Shown here piece by piece: positions 1 to 14,639 of a stretch of 64,000 nt of DNA. Within the stretch, counting starts at the first letter, position 1. Each line of letters begins with the position of its first letter. Source of the DNA: Dromiciops gliroides (Eukaryota; Chordata; Mammalia; Microbiotheria; Microbiotheriidae); NCBI RefSeq assembly GCF_019393635.1, contig NC_057864.1, positions 496,820,716-496,884,715 of the forward strand, written 5' to 3'. The notes beneath the pieces were generated by a model. It made no database searches, had not been told where the DNA came from, and saw only the letters and a list, made by a program, of their open reading frames with translations. A program made the translations under genes and the position numbers.

Positions 1-590
1 TCTGCAGTACTAGACAGATTGTTTACACTTGCAGACTTTCCATTCCTCTTTCCCTTTCCTTGTTTGCACTTTCAATCCTTTCTTCATAGACATTGTGCCA
101 TTTGGTGCACATACACCAAATATTCAAATTATTTCAAGATCTCTGGCACCTGTAAGCATAATGTAATTTCCCTTGTGATCACTCTCAATATTTGTTTTTC
201 TGCTGTACTATCTGAGGTCACATGAAGAATACCAACACTGCTTTTTGTATTTACTTGAGGTATAAGAGATTTTGTTGTGGCCTATTACCTTTTTTGGGAG
301 AGCCATTATTACTTATATCTTTTTACAGAATTATCTTTAAATGCCCCTGCTCACTAAAATAAAATCAAAATCCTGGTAACAAAAAACATTTTAAAAATGT
401 GTATCTCATACAGGAATCTGAGCTCATCATCATTTTGTAGGGACATGGAAATCATGCTTCATTATTGGTCTTCTTGCACCCCTTCTGATTTAAAGTTTCA
501 CAAACTCCTTGAAGCATTGAGACAAAGGTCCCAAAGATTTGTGCTAAAAATTTGTCAGTGGCACTTTAAGTAATAAATAATGGCCCAATT
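1..590. repeat. Third, diverged paralog of the KZNF intron block
   Basis: This end of the window matches 11937-12420 plus 13306-13390 (and 52619 onward in copy 2), which lie just upstream, on the minus strand, of the zinc-finger exons. Shared landmarks include CATTTGGTGCAC, CACATGAAGAA and the segment around GTAAATAAT. It lacks the 0.9-kb insert (LTR-E) present in the other two. By position, a further zinc-finger exon is expected just left of base 1. No gene is visible in this stretch itself. Confidence 0.75.
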
Positions 591-1330
591 TCTATAGAAA
601 CTAGAGTCAAAAGACTTATGGCATTGTTAATATGGATTTGTTGGAGGGGCCTTCTTATCCAAAAGAAATCCTGGAATAATAGGATTAATAGGAATGAAAT
701 GTCCTTCAACTGAACTCCAAACTGAACCCAGATAGCTAGCAGATAAAAGACCCTACCTAGTGACTTCTTTTCCCTCAGCATAGTAAGTTCCTATCTTATC
801 TTGGCATCTGGGCATCCTCATCCTTGCCAAACCCTTTTTTTTTGGAATCCTGTAATCTTATCTTGATGCTTCTTTATTTCCTCCATACTTGTTGTAACTG
901 AAATTGTTCAACTGCTTTTTGCTTCTGAGTTGATTTTTGTATCATACTATTGAAACTGACAACACCCTATAATCCATGGACAAAAAAGCTTCATATCCCC
1001 TGAGCTCCTTTCTTTGGAGGGGAGTCTCCACATGATCATGTTGTTATATATTTCTTCTTGGGAAAAAATGTTAAATTGATATTATATATATATTTTTATC
1101 TGTCTCTCATCTGGTTCTCTGATCTGTTTTGTAGGAGGACAAATTGTAGGAGATATAACATATTATACTTTCTGTGATCTGTTTACTAGTTTTGTAGGAG
1201 AGATAAAAGATTAATTTTTCTGATCTGGTTAGTTGGAGATTAATTCTCTGTTTCTGTTTATAGGAGTCAGACAGATACAAAAACTATTTCTAATATTCAA
1301 TAGCATCTTCTAAATGGGACACCAAAGGAG
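590..1330 (+). mobile_element. ERV env tail / LTR remnant, copy 1
   Basis: This plus-strand stretch matches the reverse complement of 23700-24400: the end of an env transmembrane region, then an LTR-like stretch with repeated TCTGATCTG and GTAGGAGA motifs. No open reading frame is kept. It is shared with copy 2 (42776-43540), so it predates the duplication. Confidence 0.6.
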
Positions 1331-1421
1331 TATGTATATTTCTTTGTGATACATGGAACTTCTACAAAAATTAAGCACTAGAGTATGGAGATAATGAAAA
1401 TGAATTTTAAAAGGAAGCATA

Positions 1422-1575
1422 GGGCAGCTAGGTGGCAGAGTGGATAAAAGCACCAGCCCTTGATTGAGGACGGCCTGAGTTCAAATCTAGCCTCAGACAC
1501 TTGACACTAGCTGTGTGACCTTGGGCAATTCAATTAACCCTCACTGCCCCGCAAAAAGGAAAAAAGAAAAAAAGC
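1422..1575 (+). mobile_element. Marsupial tRNA-derived SINE
   Basis: Nearly complete: head GGGCAGCTAGGTGGC, core, A-rich tail. It is shared with copy 2, so it inserted before the duplication. Confidence 0.85.
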
Positions 1576-2300
1576 ATCATACATTAAGACTATAGAAAAA
1601 GAAAAGATTAATAAACTGAGTATGCATTTTAAAAAATTAGAAAAGTAAATAAATAAACCTAAAATAAGCACAAAAGATGTTGAAATTAGAAGGGAAATAG
1701 ATAAATTGGGAAGAAAAAAATAAAAATGACAAATAAAACTAAAAATGGGTTCTTTGAAATGACATACATTTGAGGGAACCCTTAGCTAATCTGGTTAAAA
1801 GGAAGAGATTAGAAAATCAACTCAATAAAATAGCACAAGACAAAGATAAAATCACAACAAAACTGGTAGGTATAAAAAGGATAATCAGAATGTATTATGC
1901 ACAGTTTTATGTTAAAGAGAGTGAAAACACAAAGGAAATTGAGGAATATCTCCAAAACATGAAATACTCTAAGTAGCAGAAGACAGGAGAATTTTATCAA
2001 ATTTAAAAAGAACAGTTAGTATACATACTTCACCCCCAAATAAGTAGTTTTCCCAAATAAGAAAGTATCATACCAGAATCCTTTTATGAGGCAAATATAG
2101 ACTTAAGACCAAAATCAAGGAAAACCCAAAGGCAGACTAAAAGCCAATATCATGAATAACATTGCCAAGCCCAGTCCACCCCAATTTTTAAACAAAATCC
2201 TATCAAAATGACAACAGTGAATTATCCATTCATTATGATCAAGTGGAATTTATAGCATGGATGCAAAGTTAGTTCAACATTAGGAAAACCATGAACATAA

Positions 2301-2617
2301 TTGTTGTTTGTTGTTTGTCCTTTGTTCCCAAAGAGCACCATGACATTGTGGTGATGTCATGACTTCCTGTGAATTATATTTTCGTGAGGAAGGGCTGTGC
2401 AAGGTAACCAGCCTCATTCTCTCCTCCAGAGCCATCTGGCTCCAGTGGCAAGATATACATCAGGACAACTGGAGATGGCCCCAGATGTTTAAGGCAATTG
2501 GGGTTAAATGACTTGCCCAGGGTCATATAGCTAGTAAGTTTCTGAGGTGAGATTTGAACTAAGGTCCTCCCAACTTCAGGGACAATGCTCTATTCACTGT
2601 GCCACTTAGCTGTCCCT
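2301..2617 (-). mobile_element. Composite SINE, copy 1
   Basis: A TTGTTGTTTGT-rich and CCAGCCTCATTCTCTCCTCC-type segment is joined to a reversed tRNA-SINE core. It is flanked by TGAACATAAT direct repeats (2291-2300 and 2618-2627), a clean target-site duplication within the L1. Confidence 0.7.
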
Positions 2618-2893
2618 TGAACATAATCATATTCTAAAACAAAACATCCAAAACCACACAGTCATTTTAATAGATAAAAATAAAGCTTCAGACAAAGTGC
2701 AACACTATTTTATGCTAAAAATATAAGAAGAAGTATAGGGTTGGTGGGATCATTTCCATTATCCTAAAAACATATATCTAAAACTAAAAGTATCACATGA
2801 AATGGGGTTATGGTAGAACCTTTTTAAATAAATGCAGGAGTGAAACAAGGATGGTTACTCTCCCCACCCTTCTGGAAATGCTAGGAATAGCAT

Positions 2894-3450
2894 TGTGGTA
2901 AAAATGATTTGTGGTATAGGCAGCTTTTGAAGGACCTCCCCTTTTGGGGGGAGAAAAGATTGAATGCTCTCTGAAGGGAGGTTAAAGGGCACTTCTGGAA
3001 CACTATGCTCTCAAGGCACTTCCAGAATGCCAACTCTAGAGTGACTTCCAGAACACGAGTTCGCTCTCTCAGGCTGGTGATTGAGGTCCTGGTGGCATGC
3101 TGGCAACCTTAGACTGGTGGGCTGTTCAGGTTGGTGAGTTACTTACTGAAAACCCTAAATTCCTTTGAACCAGCTTAAGCTAACTTTAGAGTTAAGAGCA
3201 TTTCTCTGTATTTCTATTTTCCTATTTCCTTATCTTTGATTTTTATTAGTTTCACCTTTGTTGTTTAATTAATTATCAAGTAATAAAATCTGATCCTTTT
3301 GTGAACTAAAGCTTAGTGGCTCCTTCTTTATTGGCCTGGGAGACATATCTAAAAAGGGCAGTTCAGAGGGGAGGTTAAACCTAAAAGGGTCCCTCATATT
3401 AAGGCGAGTCACCCAAATAATGTTCCGTATATCAAATTTTGGCCCTCACA
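2894..3450 (+). mobile_element. Solo LTR-A with GCAT target duplication (private to copy 1)
   Basis: This 557-bp element starts TGTGG and ends CTCACA, with an AATAAAATCTG polyadenylation-like signal. GCAT occurs on both sides (2890-2893 and 3451-3454). Copy 2 has one GCAT with the L1 uninterrupted at 45120-45123. A related LTR lies at about 41710-42235. Confidence 0.88.
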
Positions 3451-3770
3451 GCATTAAGACAGGAGAAAGGAAGTAAAGACATAAAGACAGGTAAAAAAGA
3501 GATTGAATTATCCCTGTTCACTGATGATAGGATGATTTACTGGGAAAAACCCAGACAATCAGCAAAAATATCATAAAACACAATTAATAGCTTAAGCAAA
3601 GTTGCAGGTTACAAAATGAATGCTCAAAAGTTAATAGCATTTCTAGATAGTAACAACATATATAAATACAGGAATAATTGAGTAATTGAAGGAATAATTG
3701 AAAGAGAAACCCCATTCCAAACAAGTAAAATATGCAAAGAATATCTGGGGATCAATCTCCCAAAGCACAC

Positions 3771-4362
3771 TGTAGGGACCAATTTTTAATTGGGGAGTGT
3801 CAGCTAGGTGGCTCACTGCAATATTGGGACAAGGAAGGAGACTGGCAGCCTCCCTCAAAACAGAGCAGGATTTATTTAACAAGAACGAACTTAAAAAAAA
3901 ACACAAACAGCATCAGTAGGATTAAGGGAAAGGAAACAAAATGGGGAAAGGGAAATTATACAACCTGAACAACACCACTGCCTAGGAATCAGCTGAGAAC
4001 ACACAGCAGCGTCCTGTCGCCTTCCAGCTTCAAGCTAGAATGGCGAAAAACCTCCCTTCTTCCCAGCAGACCCCAGGCTAACCACACACAGCCCCCAGCC
4101 AATTGGCTGGCCACTCTGACAGTCACATGACTGCCCTCACTGGGCTTCCAATCATTATAATTTTGCCAGGCTCATGTAGGCATCGGCAAGTGGTGATGAT
4201 GTGAGGTGCCAGCCCCACAGCAATGGCTACAACCAGTGGGTGGAGCACTATGCGGTTTGCAGAGCCCCAAACCAGTGCATGTGCCGAGGTTTTTGGTTTT
4301 TTTTTTAATTCTAGGCAAAAGATGGAGTCATAAAACCCTCAAATAACAACTAATTCTTTACA
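3771..4362 (-). mobile_element. LTR-B, 3' LTR of a minus-strand ERV
   Basis: On the minus strand this reads TGTAAAG at the start and GGTCCCTACA at the end, 592 bp, the same family as the solo LTR at 23123-23694. It is preceded on the minus strand by a polypurine tract (AAAGGGGGGGAA, 4363-4374), so it is the 3' LTR of the provirus whose integrase lies at 6011-7215. It abuts the L1 of copy 1 directly. Confidence 0.85.
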
Positions 4363-4374
4363 TTCCCCCCCTTT
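4363..4374 (-). promoter_or_regulatory. Polypurine tract of the LTR-B provirus
   Basis: AAAGGGGGGGAA on the minus strand directly precedes the LTR TG, the normal position of the plus-strand primer in retroviruses. Confidence 0.8.
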
Positions 4375-6010
4375 GTTTTATCAAGAAATACGGGGTGTTT
4401 CCTTGATGGAACAATAAATAATAAACAATAAATAACAGAATATCATAACCAATGCTGACAAACAATATACTAATAACAATATAGGAAAGGGAAAATAAAT
4501 ATTACAGGTGATGTATATAGTAACAGAAGGAAAAAGAAAAAACCGAAATGTCCATTTAAAGTCCTTACAATCTTTTCTTCAAAGGAGGGTTAAGATCATC
4601 AGGGGAACTGGACTCTGGTCTGGATTCTGGTTATGTCTAGAACTGCTGGATTTTCATTAGTCTTTAGCATAGCATTTTTCAAAAATGTTCAAATTAAATA
4701 ATGAAAGTTCTCCAAAATATACAAAGCAAATTTAAACTTGATATATATAGCATATTGGAGTCCCCCCTTTGGAGGATACTCATATCCATACGCAATACAA
4801 AATTGAGACAATTATGACATTACTAACACTTTTTACCACTATATGTCTGGATCAATGCCAAATTTAGTTATGTGTCCATTATGGCACCTGAAAGTGTTAT
4901 GGAAAGGTTACCATCCCACATCTCATGGTGCATAGATTCTGACCATGCCACCAGATTGAGTGAAGAAGCCAAGTTAAGTTAAACCAGGTGCATGTGTTAG
5001 GGCTAACATGACACCAGATTATATTTGGAGTGAGAGAGGAAGAACCTGGACTATGTCCAGCAATTGTGCTCTACATAGCCGCTCTCATGAGCAAACTGTA
5101 GACTTCCTCAATGTATTTGGCTGTTCTCTCAGCCTCCATCAGGGTATCTTACATATACCTGTCTCTCCTCCTGTTGTACATATATTCTCTCCAGGGCCTG
5201 CATCGTGGAGTTGAACCATCTCTATCAAACTCATTGTAAGAGCTATTAGTCTCTGAAATGGCAAGTTTCCATAAATCATAAATCTCATATTAATTTCACC
5301 AAAGATAATATGATGGCAAAAATGCGTGCTACACTGCATAACTTAGGATATACTTGAAATATATATATATATATAATCCCAAACCATACCCAGAGTATAC
5401 AGTCACAATGACATACAAATGATAAATGAATATAAATGGCTGATATTATTAAACATTATTACAGAATCTTCATTAAGCAAGTAAACCACATCATCTTGTC
5501 CATGAATTCTCTATCTAGTACAATGACAATAACAGATACTTGAAATGATAAACAATTTATCAAAAGGAAATAAAACATCAGTGAGACTCAATATGTTCAC
5601 TAATTGTCTTATAAATCAAGCAATAAGGTTCAATAACCCTTTCTAGAAGACAGAGCCATGTGCTCTTGGTGGAGTTCTTCACCTGTAGGAGGAAAAGCTT
5701 GTTTAAGGTAAGAGCTTATAATACTAGAATTTGGGGTACACTACATTTTTTTAAGCTGGTTCCCCAATTCTCTGCATGCCAAAGTGGCAGGGGTTTCTGA
5801 ATCATCATTGATTCTTCTAATGCTGTCATAATGACCATTATGGTAGAAAATATGGAGTTCTTTAGCGTTGGCTTTTTCTGTGCCACAAATTTGCCATAGA
5901 GGTTCATTCAACTGGTGAATGATTACATTCAGTCTTCTTTATGACTGAGCATGTTATTAGCAGCTTCTTGTCTGTGTTTGAGATGGTTTCTCAAATGACC
6001 TTCTAACCTT
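4375..6010 (-). mobile_element. ERV 3' internal region (env position), no intact frame
   Basis: This stretch lies between integrase and the polypurine tract, where env would be. It is AT-rich with only short frames. A minus-strand frame at 5139-5339 might be an env scrap, but no CX6CC motif, fusion peptide or cytoplasmic tail could be identified. Confidence 0.5.
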
Positions 6011-7215
6011 CTAACCAAGGGCTCTGAAAAGACAATTTCCACCTCCTGAAACCATACGGAGTTTGAGTCCCAGGGTTTGCAATTGAGTGATAATGCTTGC
6101 AAATTGGAACTGTCTATTACCCCTGGGCTCCGATCGGTTTCTTTGCTCTTTAGCAGCTGGTTGAGTTTTATCTGAAATTACTTTACCTACAAATGGTGCA
6201 GGCTTTACATGGGAACAATGAATCCAAGATTCTTTTTCTCCAATTTTAATAGCAGTAGGAGTTGTCAATAATACCTGAAAAGGTCCCTCCCAAGCAGGCT
6301 GGGTCCCACTGGTCCACTGAAAATTCTTAATATATACAATGTCTCCAGGACTTAAATCATATAAGGAAAAATATAAAGGACCAGCTTGTACAGCAACTCC
6401 TGCTTCATGGAGTTCATGTAGCCTAGTTTGTAGTTCCTGTATATAGGAAACAACAGAAGTATCACCTCCCACCAGTGATGTATAGACTGGGAAAAAAGTT
6501 TTAGCTTGGATAGGAAGGTGACCAAAAACCATCTCATAAGGAGATATGTGGAGTTCTCCTCTTGGTCTACTGCACAGAAAGAATAATGCCAAGGGTAGAA
6601 CATCAGGCCATTTTAAATGGATTTGAGTACATAATTTGTGAATCATGCTCTTAAGCTCTTTATTCATACGTTCAACTTGGCCTGAGCTTTGAGGGTGGTA
6701 AGGAGTATGAAATTCAGGAGTTACTCCCAAGAAAGAATAAATCTGGGAGAGAACTGAATCTGTAAAATGTGTAGCTCTATCAGAGTAAATGCATGCTGGT
6801 GACCCAAAGCAGGGAACAATCTCTTAAAGGAGAGCTTTGGCCACAAAGCCAGCAGTTGCTTGTGGGGAAGGAAAAGCCTCCACCCATCGAGTGAGCTGAT
6901 CTACAATAACAAGGCAAAATTTATAATGTCTATCTTTGGGCACAGAAATAAAGTCAATCTGTAGATGTTCAAAAGGTGTATATGCCAAAGGGCGTCCTCC
7001 ATATGCTTTAGCACAGAAGACATGTTGATTGTAAGATTGACATGTAGAGCAGCCTGAACAGATTCGAGATGCCGTATTAGTCACACTTGGTGCTATCCAG
7101 GTTCTCCTAACAGTCCACAATGCTTTTCTGTATGTAGAGAAAAAGGATTAAATGCCTGAGATGTTACTGAGGTCGAAGTGACAAGATCTGATAACTGATG
7201 TGATGATATAGAAAA
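6011..7215 (-). pseudogene. ERV pol, integrase region (gamma-like)
   Basis: The minus strand encodes most of a retroviral integrase in one frame broken by a single stop at 6824-6826. In order there are the end of the zinc-binding domain (CxxC with CSGC near 7055), a catalytic Asp in the LQIDFI motif, a second Asp region, the [10 protein letters not shown] segment carrying the catalytic Glu, and a C-terminal GPY/F-type module (WEGPFQV). This layout is typical of class I ERVs. RT and protease are absent; the sequence is cut near 7215 where an L1 5' region begins. Copy 2 keeps only about 85 bp of the same pol (47331-47415). Confidence 0.85.
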
Positions 7216-7482
7216 GTGAGGAAGAAAGTAGTGGCAGGACAGAGCCAAGATGGGAGAGGAAAGACAGTGACTTGCCTGAGCTCTCCCCAAGACTCCTGCA
7301 AAGACCTTCAAATAATGTCACAAGACAATTCCTGGAGCAGCAGAACCCAGAAAAAGGCAGGGTGAAGTAATTTTCCAGCCAAAGACAACTTAGAAGGTTG
7401 GCAGGAAAGGTCTGTGGTACTGGGATGAGAGTGGAATGCAGTCCTGCCCCAGTAAACCTGGAGTAGGCCTCAGGAGCTTTTG

Positions 7483-7485
<3 letters not shown>

Positions 7486-7512
<27 letters not shown>
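7486..7512. repeat. (CAG)9
   Basis: Nine CAG units inside the L1 5' region of copy 1. The polyglutamine frame over it is not a gene. Confidence 0.95.
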
Positions 7513-7513
<1 letters not shown>

Positions 7514-8530
7514 TTAGCCCACAGATTGTTAGGGGGTTAAACAATTGGCCAGAAGGAAATGACAGGGATTTCTTTGCTAGCACTGAGGCAGGACACTTGT
7601 TGTGCCCCTACTTCCATCCTGGTCCAAGTCTTGGGTGGCAGTCCCAGGCCAGGGAGGAGCAGAAGCACACTGTGGCCACAGTGGAGTGAAACTTTGTTCA
7701 TAGTTCCAGGACACAAAAGCAGGCCTGTGGCTGCTTGCAGACCAGAGCACAGGCCAGGAGAGTAGTAAACATACCTCTCCTTAAATCATGCTACCTTGGA
7801 AGAACTGAAAATTTACAAATCCCTAGAAGTATCCCTGAAAACAGCTGCAAAAACAAGCCCCCTGAAGCTTGGGACACTACTCCCTCCACCCTGGAAGTAG
7901 TCCCCCACTTTAACAAAGAGTGAAAAGTCAAGAAAGAGGTTGGGAAAATGAGCAAAGAGAAAAACATTCTGACCATAGAAAGTTTCTATGGTGACAAGGA
8001 AGATCAAAATATACCCTCAGAAGAAGATAACAAAGTCAAAGCTCCTACATGCAAAGCTTCCAAAAACTATGAATTGGTCTCAGGCCATAGAAGGGCTCAC
8101 AAATGATTTTGAAAATAAAGTAAGAGACATAAGAGGAAAAGATGGAAAGAGGAATGAGAGTGATGCAAGAAAGTCATGAAAAAAAGTCAACAGCTTGGTA
8201 AAGGAGACCCAAAAAATTACTGAAGAAAATAACACCTTTAAAAAGAGGCTAGGCCAAATGGTAAAAGAGATACAAAAAGCCAATGAGGAAAAGAATACCT
8301 TGAAAAGCCAAAGTGGGCAAATGGAAAAGGAGGTGCAAAAGCTCTCTGAAGAAAATGACTCCTTAAAAGTTAGGATTGAGCAAATGGAAGCTAATGACTT
8401 TTTGAGAAATCAAGAAACAAGAAAGAAAACCAAAGAATGGAAAAACAGAAGGCAATATGAAATAACTCACTGAGGAAAAAAAAAAAACTGACCTGGAAAA
8501 TATCCAGGAAAGTAATTTTGAAAATTCCTG

Positions 8531-8650
8531 GGGGCAGCTAGGTGGTGCAGTGGATAGGGCACCGGCCCTGGATTCAGGAGGACCTGAGTTCAAATCCAGA
8601 TTCAGACACTTAACCCTAATTGCCTCCCCCCGCCCCCCCCAAAAAAAAAG
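8531..8650 (+). mobile_element. Marsupial SINE, partial (shared)
   Basis: Has the head and core but lacks the CTAGCTGTGTGACC segment; C-rich then A-rich tail. The counterpart is at 48924 in copy 2. Confidence 0.8.
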
Positions 8651-8698
8651 AAAGAAAGAAAAGAAAAAAAAGAAAGCCATGATAAAAAAAGAACCTAG

Positions 8699-8845
8699 AG
8701 GGGCGGCTAGGTGGCGCAGTGGATAGAGCACCGGCCCTGGAGTCAGGAGTTCAAATCCGGTCTCAGACACTTAACACTTACTAGCTGTGTGACCCTGAGC
8801 AAGTCACTTAACCCCAACTGCCTCACTTAAAAAAAAAAAAAAAAA
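8699..8845 (+). mobile_element. Marsupial SINE private to copy 1
   Basis: Full-length element flanked by AAAGAACCTAGA-type direct repeats (about 8687-8698 and 8849-8860). Copy 2 has a single AAAGAACCTAGA at 49075-49086. Confidence 0.85.
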
Positions 8846-9002
8846 ACAAAGAACCTAGACATCATCTTCCAAGACACTGTCTGGGAAAATTGCCCTGATA
8901 TTCCAGAACCAGAAAGTAAAATGGAAATTGAAAGAATCCACTATTCACACTATTCACACTATTCAACTCCTGAAAGACATTCCAAAATGAAGACTCCTGG
9001 CA

Positions 9003-11659
<2,657 letters not shown>

Positions 11660-12429
11660 CTATATCCCCAGGAAAAGAAAAAAAAATCTCCAAACTTACA
11701 TGGGCAGACCTGATGATTTTTAAATGTCATTAGCTCATATCCTAGAGAAGATTTAATTTACAAAGAACTTCACCCACAATCACACTGGATCCTCACAACA
11801 AACTTGTGACACATGTAGGGCTGGAGTTCTCATTCCATTCACAACTCAGGCCATGGACTCAGAATGGTTAACCTTAACTTAACCCAAATCCCAGCAGCTG
11901 AGAATAGAATATAAACCCTATGACTGGGAATGCTTTGCCCACAGTACTGGACAGACTGCTTACACTTTCAATCTTTCCATTTCTCTTTCCCTTTCATTGT
12001 TTGCACCTTCAATCCTTTCTTCATAGATATCGTGCCATTTGGTGCACAATTACTAAATATGCAAATTATTTCATGATCTATCCTACATGTAAACATAATG
12101 TCATTTCCCTGGTGATAACTCTCAATCTTCTGTTGTAGGATTTGAAATCACATGAAGAAGATCAACACTTATTTTTGTATTTACCTGAAGCATAAGAGAT
12201 TTTATTCTGGCCTGTCACTTTTTTTGGGAAGGTCCTTACTTAATTGGTTTTTAAAAAACTATCTTTAAATGCCTCTGCTCAATAAAATAAAATCAAAATC
12301 CTTGAAATAAACACAATCTAAAAAAATGTATCTCATATGGGAATTTGAGTTCATTATCCTTAGGTAAGGAAGTGGAAAGGATGCTTCACTATTGGTCTTC
12401 TTGTATCCCTTTGCATTTAGTGGTTCATA

Positions 12430-13303
12430 CTATGAGTGAGATTTTTCCCACCCCTTAGATATAAGTAATTTAACTATGGTCATAATCAGTATATGGGCTA
12501 AGTATTGTGATTTTAAATGTTTTGATATTCTTTAGTGGTTAATGATAATAGAGTAAGTGAGACAGATATTGGTAGAACTGACGTACATGCAATATCGTAA
12601 ACTCGTGTGGATAACTGGAACCAACCTCTCCATTCCAATTGTGGTTAGGCATCTACAGTCAGCTTAAAGATCAAACACTAAAAATGGCACCTCCTGAGCA
12701 TTAGAGAAAGAATGAATGGGACAAGAACTGTTCCAAATGGAACTAAAGCTGTGGCAAAAACCTATATTAGGCTAGAACTTCCAGGGTGTGCTAGGAACAT
12801 GAAGATCTACAACATATGCAATATACTGCAAATTTCTGGCCCTAGGAACATCTGTTGAATTTCTCTCACATACATGTACCATGTGAACTTATGCGCGTGA
12901 ACCACTGGAATTTTTCGAATGGACTGTATGGTAGGAGACTACTGGCTTTATTTTTTAAAAAATTTGTTTATTAAAATTTTTTTTTTTGCAGGGCAATGGG
13001 GGTTAAGTGACTTGCCCAGGGTCACACAGCTAGTGTCAAGTGTCTGAGGCTGGATTTGAACTCAGGTCCTCCTGACTCCAGGGCCAGTGCTCTATCTACT
13101 GTGCCACCTAGCTGCCCCGACTACTAGCTTTTAATACCCTTGAATCCTGAGATTCTGGGTCATTCAGGTCCTAGAACCGCCTGAGACTGGCTTTATTGTA
13201 AGACAGGCCCTCTCTCAATAAACCTATTTCTATGGCTTGGAGATTTTGTTTCTTCATTTCTTAGTCTGACTCTGGGACTTAGAATTTTTAGGGACAATGC
13301 CCT
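12430..13303 (+). mobile_element. Probable old LTR (LTR-E) in KZNF intron, copy 1
   Basis: This block is present in copies 1 and 2 but missing from the third paralog at 1-590. It contains an AATAAACC signal and ends TTTTTAGGGACA, which is LTR-like. A private SINE interrupts it. The exact ends are uncertain. Confidence 0.4.
12980..13117 (-). mobile_element. Marsupial SINE private to copy 1
   Basis: Reverse-oriented full SINE with ACTACTGGCTTTA/ACTACTAGCTTTT flanks. Copy 2 has a single GACTACTGGCTTTA near 53871. Confidence 0.85.
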
Positions 13304-13827
13304 TGAAGGACTGAGACAACAGTCCAAAGGACTGAGCTAAAAATTGTCAATGGCACCTCAAGCAGTAAATAATTGCTCAATTTGGCTACCTTTAAATGCC
13401 TCTGCTCTGGGACAATAAGCATATGCATGTTTCAACCATAACAGGATTCTTTCTGCAGATTTCCAACTGTCATGGCCAGGTATATATTGCTTTGGGGATC
13501 ATGCAATGATTTAATCAAACCTGTAATCATAAGATCAAGATATCACTTGAGTTTGCATTCTTGCATTGGAGATAACTAGCTCATTGGAAATTATGGTAGC
13601 CAAACTTATAGTGTAGAGGCTCCCGTAAAACCATCATGGACCAACACAACCATTCTACCAAAGGTGATGTTAAATCGTCCTCATTGCTGATCCAAGGTTT
13701 TCTGATCTGAACCCATTCTCTACTTACATCCTTCTATCTGGCATCTTCTCAAAGAAATGGCTATCAACATGGCTTAGCTGTTCAACAGTTTTGGTGAGAA
13801 TGTAGGCAGTTTTCCAGTGGTAGAAAA

Positions 13828-14400
13828 AGACTTACAGGAACTGATGCTGAGTAAAATGAGCAGAGCCAAGAGAACATTGTACAGTATCAACAATATTGTG
13901 TGATGGTCAACTGTGAAAGACTTAACCCTTCTCCACAATAAGATGATCTAAGACAATGCCAAAAGACAGGTTGAAAAATGCTCTCCACATTCCGAAAAAG
14001 AAATGTGGAGTCTGATTGCAGACTGAAGTGGGCTCTTTTCAGTCTGGTTCTTGCCTTTTTGGTATCGTTCTTGCTTATTCTTTCTTGCATATTTTCCCCG
14101 TTTTGTTCTGATTCTTCTCATACAACATGACTAATGTGGATACATATTTTGTTTGTTTCTTGGGCAGGGCAATGAGGGTTAAGTGACTTGCTGAGGCTCA
14201 CACAGCTAGTAAGTGTCAAGTATTGTGGATGTATGTTTAACATCATTGTAAATTATAACCTATATCATATTTTTTGCTGGCCTCGGGAGGGGTGAGGGAA
14301 GGCAGGGTAGGAGGAAAATTTGGAACTCAAAAAATATTCTTACATATAATTAGACAAATAAATTAAAAATAAAATAAAAACCCCATTGTTTTAAAAAACC
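13828..14400 (+). pseudogene. L1 3' end, copy 1
   Basis: Plus-strand L1 3' sequence (GATGCTGAGTAAAATGAGCAG, GTACAGTATCAACAATATTG) ending in an A-rich tail. It is truncated at its 5' side compared with copy 2. Confidence 0.75.
14162..14221 (-). mobile_element. Short SINE fragment private to copy 1
   Basis: Only the core end (GTTAAGTGACTTGC ... CACACAGCTAGTAAGTGTC) is present, set in the L1 3' end. Copy 2 lacks it. Confidence 0.7.
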
Positions 14401-14639
14401 AGTAATATGTGCAACTGAATTTCAAGTCCATTTATCATTTAATACACTACTTGTTATGAGCTACTAGAAAATGAAATATTTTTAATAGTAAGTAGCAACT
14501 AATTTTTACTGGCTAGAAAGCTAAAAAAATGAATTTCCATCACTCAGCAAGAGCATTTGTCCAAGCTTCCTTCCATTTTTCACTTCATATATGTATGAGC
14601 ATTTTCACAGTATTCTGTTTAAAACGCAGAATTTCGTTG

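Larger units (their letters stand above)
1590..3770 (+). pseudogene. L1 ORF2 fragment (linker and reverse transcriptase), copy 1
   Basis: The plus strand carries L1 ORF2 sequence in broken frames. A lysine-rich linker stretch lies at 1770-1976. RT motifs follow, including a GVKQGWLLSP-like motif near 2838 and an FTDD motif near 3519 in place of the usual F/YxDD. It is interrupted by a composite SINE (2301-2617) and a solo LTR (2894-3450), and it ends abruptly at the LTR at 3771. It is a dead LINE and shared with copy 2. Confidence 0.75.
7222..9000 (+). pseudogene. L1 5' UTR and ORF1 fragment, copy 1
   Basis: The 5' region contains CAAGATGGGAGAGG and GGTCTGTGGTAC. It is followed by a broken ORF1 from about 7948 with a long Lys/Glu-rich coiled coil (heptad-like KETQKITEENNTFKKRL repeats near 8195-8400) and the start of the RNA-binding region (MEIERIH near 8920). 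A stop after residue 62 of the first frame and two SINEs interrupt it. It is dead and shared with copy 2. Confidence 0.75.

Noticed and set aside
7480..7689. Polyglutamine (and in copy 2 polyhistidine/polyglutamine) frame
   Set aside because: Trinucleotide repeat in the L1 5' region, not a gene.
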